This document shows positions 59,652-64,000 of a stretch of DNA of 64,000 bases, piece by piece; the first letter of the stretch is position 1; every line of letters starts with the position of its first letter. The notes beneath the pieces were generated by a model. It had not been told where the DNA came from, made no database searches, and saw only the letters and a program-made list of their open reading frames with translations. The stretch is from Sphingomonas canadensis. GTDB lineage: Bacteria > Pseudomonadota > Alphaproteobacteria > Sphingomonadales > Sphingomonadaceae. A program made the translations under genes and the position numbers. Location of the stretch: positions 1 to 64,000 of the forward strand of contig NZ_JAPDRA010000003.1 in assembly GCF_026013525.1 (NCBI RefSeq). The letters are read 5' to 3'.

Positions 59652-60779
59652 ATGACCACCGAAGTCGATTATTACGAGCTGCTGGGCTGTGCGCGGACCG
59701 CGGACGACGCGACGCTGAAGGCTGCCTATCGCAAGCTCGCGATGCAGTTTCACCCCGACAAGAACGGGGGCTGCAAGGACAGCGAGGCCAAGTTTAAGGC
59801 CGTCAGCGAAGCCTATGAGGTGCTGAAGGACCCGCAGAAGCGCGCGGCCTATGACCGGTTCGGCCATGCGGCCTTCAAGAACGGCGGCGGCGCCGGCCCG
59901 GGCGGCTTCGGCGGGGGCGGCGATTTCGGCGCGTTCAGCGATATCTTCGAAAGCGTGTTCGGCGAATTCATGGGCGGGCGCGGCGGCGGCCGCCAGCAGC
60001 GCCGCGGCGCCGACCTGCGCTATGACATGGAAATCACGCTGGAAGACGCCTTCCACGGCAAGCAGACCGAGATCACGGTGGACGTCTCCACCGCCTGCGA
60101 CGCTTGCGAGGGATCGGGCGCGACCCCGGGCACCCAGGCCAAGAGCTGCGGCACCTGCAACGGCCATGGCAAGGTGCGCGCGCAGCAGGGCTTCTTCATG
60201 ATCGAGCGCACCTGCCCCGCCTGCCACGGCGCGGGCGAGGTGATCAGCGATCCCTGCACCCGCTGCCGCGGCGACGGGCGGATCGAGAAGACCAAGACGC
60301 TGAGCATCAACGTGCCCCCCGGCGTGGACGACGGCACGCGCATCCGCCTGTCGGGCGAGGGCGAGGCGGGGCCGCGCGGCGCGCCGCCGGGCGACCTCTA
60401 CATCTTCATCCATGTCGCCAAGCACGGCATCTTCGATCGCGAGGGCACCAACCTGCGCGCCCGCGCGCCGATCAGCTTCACCACCGCGGCGCTGGGCGGC
60501 GAAATCGACATCCCCGGGCTGGACGGCGAGCGCATCCCGATCCGCATTCCGGCCGGCACCCAATCGGGCCGCGAGATGCGCCACCGCGGCGCGGGCATGC
60601 CCGTGCTCCAGGGGCGCGGGCGCGGCGACCTGATCGTGCGCATCGACGTGGAGACGCCGACCAGGCTCTCCGCGCGCCAGAAGGAACTGCTCGAGGAATT
60701 CCGCAAGACCGAGACCGGCGACGAATGCCCGCAGAGCCAGGGGTTCTTCGCCAAGGTGAAGTCCGCGCTGGGGGGGTGA
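59652..60779 (+). CDS. dnaJ: Co-chaperone DnaJ (Hsp40)
   Basis: A 375-residue type I Hsp40. The J domain has H-P-D at 34-36. A Gly/Phe-rich linker ([14 protein letters not shown]) follows, then four zinc-finger repeats ([32 protein letters not shown]) and the C-terminal substrate-binding domains. It stimulates DnaK ATPase. Confidence 0.98.
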   Translation: MTTEVDYYELLGCARTADDATLKAAYRKLAMQFHPDKNGGCKDSEAKFKAVSEAYEVLKDPQKRAAYDRFGHAAFKNGGGAGPGGFGGGGDFGAFSDIFESVFGEFMGGRGGGRQQRRGADLRYDMEITLEDAFHGKQTEITVDVSTACDACEGSGATPGTQAKSCGTCNGHGKVRAQQGFFMIERTCPACHGAGEVISDPCTRCRGDGRIEKTKTLSINVPPGVDDGTRIRLSGEGEAGPRGAPPGDLYIFIHVAKHGIFDREGTNLRARAPISFTTAALGGEIDIPGLDGERIPIRIPAGTQSGREMRHRGAGMPVLQGRGRGDLIVRIDVETPTRLSARQKELLEEFRKTETGDECPQSQGFFAKVKSALGG

Positions 60780-60830
60780 AGGCGCGCGCGGCGGGTGGTG
60801 CCGCCTGAACAGGACGGACTCTAAATCTGC

Positions 60831-60921
60831 CCCGTTCGTGCCGAGCTTGTCGAAGGGCGCCCTGCCGCTTGCGATACCCCCTTGGACGGCCGCCCTTCGA
60901 TACGCTCAGGACGAACGGCCG
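60831..60921. repeat. Inverted pair of GTTCGTNNNGAGC-type repeats
   Basis: CCCGTTCGTGCCGAGC...TCGAAGGGC at one end and GCCCTTCGATACGCTC...GACGAACGG at the other form an inverted pair of about 28-base units. Single related units are seen at about 2643-2667 and 21532-21560. This is the common sphingomonad intergenic REP-like sequence, here after dnaJ. Confidence 0.7.
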
Positions 60922-60969
60922 GGGAGAGCGGCCCGGATCTGAGGCGCGATGCGATACGCCGGGCCGGCC

Positions 60970-61545
60970 CTATTTCCAGTCCAGCCCCGCCACGTCGAAC
61001 TTCATCTGGACGCGCCCGGCCTCGTACATCTCGGCCTCCACGATCATGCGCTTCGCCTTCTTCAGCTCGGCGAGGAACGGCCTGGCGCGGACGATGAACA
61101 CGATGTCGGAAGAGCCGCCGTCGGCATCGGCGCAGGCCCAGTTGCGGATCGCGCCGCCATCGAACTTCACGCTGATCGTGTCATCGTCCCACGACCGGCA
61201 GAGGAACTGGCCGTTCGCGGTGATGAAGATGTCGAAGCCGTATTTCGGGTCCTGGCGGATGTTCAGCACGGGCGCGCTCTCGCCATAGGGGAAGGGCAGG
61301 CGGATCGGCTCGGTCGCCTCCACCTGGGCGATGCGCTGGGTGCTGCCGCGCATCTCGTCCTTCTTCTCCGCATAGCGCCAGGCGGTCTGGGGTGCCGGTT
61401 CCGCCTCGGCGGCGGGCGCGGCGGCTTCGTTCGCGCCCTCCACGGCGTTGTCCGCGCCGGTGCCGCGCTGCTGCGCATCGTTGCCCGCGGGCGGAACGCA
61501 GGCGGCCAGCGCGAGACAAGTAAGGGTTAGCAGAAGCGGCTTCAT
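60970..61545 (-). CDS. Lipoprotein of unknown function, 191 aa
   Basis: A lipobox (L-T-C-L-A-L-A-A-C) leads an Ala/Glu-rich linker and a domain with I-R-L-P-F-P-Y-G-E-S-A-P-V-L-N-I-R-Q-D-P-K-Y-G (two runs), F-I-T-A-N-G-Q-F-L-C-R-S-W-D-D-D and W-A-C-A-D-A-D-G. Two cysteines in the mature part may form a disulfide. The family is frequent in sphingomonads as a hypothetical protein. Confidence 0.7.
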   Translation of the reverse strand: MKPLLLTLTCLALAACVPPAGNDAQQRGTGADNAVEGANEAAAPAAEAEPAPQTAWRYAEKKDEMRGSTQRIAQVEATEPIRLPFPYGESAPVLNIRQDPKYGFDIFITANGQFLCRSWDDDTISVKFDGGAIRNWACADADGGSSDIVFIVRARPFLAELKKAKRMIVEAEMYEAGRVQMKFDVAGLDWK

Positions 61546-61645
61546 CGATCCCTCCCCGAAAGACGAACGGGTGGCAACAGCCTGCATTCGCTGTACAAAA
61601 ATCCGGTAAACCCGTGAAGTGCGGCGGTGCGCCGCGGCTTGTTCG

Positions 61646-61659
61646 TTACGTGAACGTAA
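61646..61659. promoter_or_regulatory. Perfect palindrome, possible operator
   Basis: TTACGT-GA-ACGTAA is a perfect 6+6 inverted repeat in the 220-bp divergent gap between the lipoprotein (-) and the glycine-zipper gene (+), about 107 bases before the latter. The shape suits a dimeric regulator, which is not identifiable. Confidence 0.35.
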
Positions 61660-61765
61660 GCTGTCAGCCGGGTTCAGGATCGTCTCAGGCCCGATTCGCT
61701 AGTTCGGCATCATCAACGGGGCCAACCAGACAAAACGGCACCGGCCAGATTCGAGGAGCAAAGAC

Positions 61766-62215
61766 ATGCGCAAGTTCATTCTGGGTCTCGCCGCCCTCAC
61801 CGTCGCGGTTCCGGCGCTTCCGTCGGCCGCGCTTGCCCAGGGCCATGGCGGTTATGGCCACGGCGGCTATCAGCAGGAGTATCGCGGTGACTACCGTGGC
61901 GAGTATCGCGGTGACTATCGCGGCGAATACCGGGGCGACTATCGCGATCACCGCCGCGGCGGCGCGCGCTATGACCGCTATTACGATCGTCGCGGCTATT
62001 ACAACGGCCCGTCGTGGCGCGGGCGTGACGGCCGCTATTACTGCACCCGCCGCGACGGCTCGACCGGGCTGGTCGTGGGTGCGGCAGCCGGCGCGCTGAT
62101 CGGCGGCAGCATGGATCGCCGCGGCAACAACACGACCGGCCTGATCGTCGGCGCGCTGCTGGGCGGGCTGATCGGCAACGAGATCGACAAGGGCAACGGC
62201 CGCCACTGCCGCTAA
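61766..62215 (+). CDS. Secreted glycine-zipper 2TM protein with YRGD/YRGE repeats, paralogue C
   Basis: A 149-residue protein. The signal peptide (A-A-L-T-V-A-V-P-A-L-P-S-A-A-L-A) is followed by five tandem Y-R-G-(D/E) units at about 39-58, a Tyr/Arg-rich stretch, and W-R-G-R-D-G-R-Y-Y-C. The glycine-zipper pair follows (G-L-V-V-G-A-A-A-G-A-L-I-G; G-L-I-V-G-A-L-L-G-G-L-I-G), ending R-H-C-R. It belongs with the proteins at 43242 and 45985. Likely an envelope protein; function unknown. A strong terminator follows. Confidence 0.8.
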   Translation: MRKFILGLAALTVAVPALPSAALAQGHGGYGHGGYQQEYRGDYRGEYRGDYRGEYRGDYRDHRRGGARYDRYYDRRGYYNGPSWRGRDGRYYCTRRDGSTGLVVGAAAGALIGGSMDRRGNNTTGLIVGALLGGLIGNEIDKGNGRHCR

Positions 62216-62241
62216 GGCGCAGCAGGCAGCCAAGACAGGGC

Positions 62242-62278
62242 GGGCCCGGTGCCACGGCACCGGGCCCGTCGTGTTTTT
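62242..62278 (+). terminator. Rho-independent terminator after glycine-zipper gene C
   Basis: A 10-12 bp perfect G/C stem (62242-62253 with 62256-62267) is followed within a few bases by TTTTT. It lies 27 bases after the stop codon. Confidence 0.8.
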
Positions 62279-62328
62279 CAGCCATGCCGAAGCGGCGCCG
62301 GTCCGCTTCCCCGACGGTAAGGCCGGTT

Positions 62329-63639
62329 CTAGCCGAACACCCGGGCGAAGATCGTGTCGACGTGCTTCAGGTGATAGCCCAGATCGAACCGGTCCTCGAT
62401 CTCCTGCGGGCTCAGCGCGGCGGTCACTTCCGGATCGGCCTTGAGCAGTTCCATCAGCGAGAGCGCGCCGTCCGATTCCCACACCTTCATCGCGTTGCGC
62501 TGGACTATGGCGTAGGCGTCTTCGCGGCTCACGCCCGCCTGGGTGAGCGCCAGCAGCACGCGCTGCGAATGGATCAGGCCGCCCATCCGGTCCATGTTCT
62601 TCTGCATCCGCTCCGGATAGACGAGCAGCTTGTCGATCACGCCGGTCAGCCGCGCGAGCGCGAAATCGAGCGTGATGGTGGCGTCCGGCCCGATATAGCG
62701 CTCCACCGACGAATGGCTGATGTCGCGCTCATGCCACAGCGCTACATTCTCCAGCGCGGGCGTGACATAGCCGCGCACCATGCGGGCAAGGCCGGTGAGG
62801 TTCTCGGTCAGCACCGGATTGCGCTTGTGCGGCATCGCCGAAGAGCCCTTCTGGCCGGGCGAGAAATACTCCTCGGCCTCCAGCACCTCGGTGCGCTGGA
62901 GGTGGCGCACCTCGGTCGCGAGCCGCTCGATCGAGCTGGCGATCACGCCCAGCGTGGCGAAGAACATCGCATGGCGATCGCGCGGGATCACCTGGGTGGA
63001 AACCGGCTCCACCGTCAGCCCCAGCCTGGCCGCGACATGCGCCTCCACCGCCGGATCGATATTGGCGAAGGTGCCGACCGCGCCGGAAATGGCGCAGGTG
63101 GCGACATCCTCGCGCGCCGCGATCAGGCGCTTCCTCGCGCGATCGAACTCGGCATAGGCCTCCGCCATCTTCAGGCCAAAGGTGACCGGCTCGGCATGGA
63201 TGCCGTGGCTGCGGCCGATCGCCGGCGTCATCTTGTGCTCGATCGCGCGGCGCTTCAGCACCTCCAGCAGCTTGTCGAGATCGGCGATCAGGATGTCGCT
63301 GGCGCGGGCAAGCTGGACCGCCAGGCAGGTGTCGAGCACGTCGCTGCTCGTCATGCCCTGGTGCATGAAGCGCGCCTGATCGCCAACCTGTTCGGCGACC
63401 CAGGTGAGGAAGGCGATCACGTCATGCTTGGTCACGGCCTCGATCGCGTCGATCGCGGGCACGTCGATCGCGGGATTGGTGGCCCACCAGTCCCACAGCG
63501 CCTGCGCCGCCGCCTTGGGCACCACGCCCAGATCGGCCAGCGCCTCGGTGGCATGCGCCTCGATCTCGAACCAGATGCGGAAGCGCTGCTCCGGGGACCA
63601 TATGGCGGTCATCTCGGCGCGCGCGTAACGGGGGACCAT
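62329..63639 (-). CDS. purB: Adenylosuccinate lyase
   Basis: A 436-residue fumarase-superfamily enzyme acting twice in purine synthesis: it splits SAICAR to AICAR and adenylosuccinate to AMP. Visible are M-V-P-R-Y-A-R-A-E-M at the start, K-H-D-V-I-A-F, T-S-S-D-V-L-D-T and R-S-H-G-I-H-A-E-P-V-T (catalytic His). The family signature G-S-S-A-M-P-H-K-R-N-P contains the catalytic Ser loop. Length is standard. Confidence 0.97.
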   Translation of the reverse strand: MVPRYARAEMTAIWSPEQRFRIWFEIEAHATEALADLGVVPKAAAQALWDWWATNPAIDVPAIDAIEAVTKHDVIAFLTWVAEQVGDQARFMHQGMTSSDVLDTCLAVQLARASDILIADLDKLLEVLKRRAIEHKMTPAIGRSHGIHAEPVTFGLKMAEAYAEFDRARKRLIAAREDVATCAISGAVGTFANIDPAVEAHVAARLGLTVEPVSTQVIPRDRHAMFFATLGVIASSIERLATEVRHLQRTEVLEAEEYFSPGQKGSSAMPHKRNPVLTENLTGLARMVRGYVTPALENVALWHERDISHSSVERYIGPDATITLDFALARLTGVIDKLLVYPERMQKNMDRMGGLIHSQRVLLALTQAGVSREDAYAIVQRNAMKVWESDGALSLMELLKADPEVTAALSPQEIEDRFDLGYHLKHVDTIFARVFG

Positions 63640-63731
63640 CGGAAGCCTTTCGCTGGAGGAACGGCCGCGCCGATAGCAAGCGGGCGGCGGCGCAGCAAAC
63701 CTTGATCGGGGCTATCTGGCGGGAGCCCGCG

Positions 63732-64000
63732 CTAGCCCAGCGCCCAGCGGTAGCGGCCGGTGACCGGCCAGTCGCCCAGCGCGTCCTCCTCGCGCGCGCC
63801 GGCGCCGATATTGTGGATCACCATCGGCCCGCGCGCGCCCGCACGGTCTGAGACGATGCCGATGTGCGGCAGCCGGCCGGAGATCAGCGAGGTGAAGATG
63901 TCGCCCGGCTGCCACCCGGCGGGATCGCGCGGGACGGGCAGCGCGGCGCCCTTGCGCGACAGCCAGGCGCGCAGGTTCGGCACGCGGCGGTGATCGATGC
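63732..64000 (-). CDS. DUF1287-family protein, C-terminal part (gene runs off the window)
   Basis: The frame is open to the window edge and encodes I-D-H-R-R-V-P-N-L-R-A-W-L-S-R-K-G, then W-Q-P-G-D-I-F-T, L-P-H-I-G-I-V-S-D and V-I-H-N-I-G-A-G, ending R-Y-R-W-A-L-G. These are the C-terminal motifs of DUF1287, an NlpC/P60-like putative cysteine-peptidase family with the conserved H in P-H-I-G. The start lies beyond 64000. Confidence 0.85.
   Translation of the reverse strand, partial: IDHRRVPNLRAWLSRKGAALPVPRDPAGWQPGDIFTSLISGRLPHIGIVSDRAGARGPMVIHNIGAGAREEDALGDWPVTGRYRWALG

Overview
The window reads as chromosomal DNA of a high-GC alphaproteobacterium, most likely a sphingomonad (Sphingomonas or a close relative). 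The evidence is the sphingomonad-type housekeeping proteins (HslVU, YajC-SecDF, DnaK-DnaJ, PurB, UvrA), the glyoxalase pair, several small lineage-typical proteins (DUF4893, a vgr-related zinc protein, glycine-zipper secreted proteins) and dense G/C-ending codon use nearly throughout. All assignments come from reading the sequence; no database search was run.

Layout. 1-0.5 kb: the right end of an IS5-family element sits inside a Bax-inhibitor-1 (YccA-like) gene, leaving only its 3' part. 0.7-7.9 kb: an M20 amidohydrolase, a DUF4893 lipoprotein, a 3-hydroxybutyrate dehydrogenase/patatin pair, and a divergent metallopeptidase - alpha/beta hydrolase - TPR run. 8-14.5 kb: gloA-gloB, two tandem paralogous small secreted proteins, oligopeptidase B, a TlpA-like thioredoxin and a flavin-dependent tryptophan-halogenase-like protein. 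14.5-21.5 kb: an antiporter, a TauE/SafE transporter, a VapBC-type toxin-antitoxin pair, a lone GTA-type holin, small membrane proteins and hslVU behind a sigma-32-like promoter. 21.6-23.8 kb: pobA with a divergent AraC-type regulator. 24-32 kb: a complete kdp operon, (small ORF)-kdpF-A-B-C-D-E, tightly overlapped. 32.5-35.9 kb: a LysR regulator with two SDR enzymes and an NTF2-like protein, probably one catabolic unit. 36-37.5 kb: a lower-GC TonB-C protein next to tRNA-Pro(GGG). 37.7-40.7 kb: yajC-secD-secF. 41-48.8 kb: a basic Ala/Lys/Pro-rich protein, a glycosyltransferase, two glycine-zipper proteins, a DUF985 cupin, a gene-free segment that looks like a large structured RNA, and small membrane and cell-wall genes. 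48.9-57.5 kb: uvrA (carrying an in-frame repeat), secreted or membrane proteins of unknown role, a PH-domain protein and a PCuAC copper chaperone. 57.6-64 kb: dnaK-dnaJ behind a sigma-32-like promoter, a lipoprotein, a third glycine-zipper protein, purB and the end of a DUF1287 gene.

The strongest candidate for something undescribed is 44,304-44,896. It has no convincing gene but carries a chain of perfect hairpins closed by GAAA, GCAA and TTCG tetraloops, long-range complementary arms, a duplicated hairpin module, and a textbook Rho-independent terminator, all on the + strand. Two abutting DnaA-box-like 9-mers lie just upstream. Next in interest are a family of roughly 100-bp palindromic elements found between hslV and hslU, between kdpB and kdpC, and inside the uvrA reading frame; the IS disruption of the BI-1 gene; and a possible near-leaderless heat-shock transcript for hslV.
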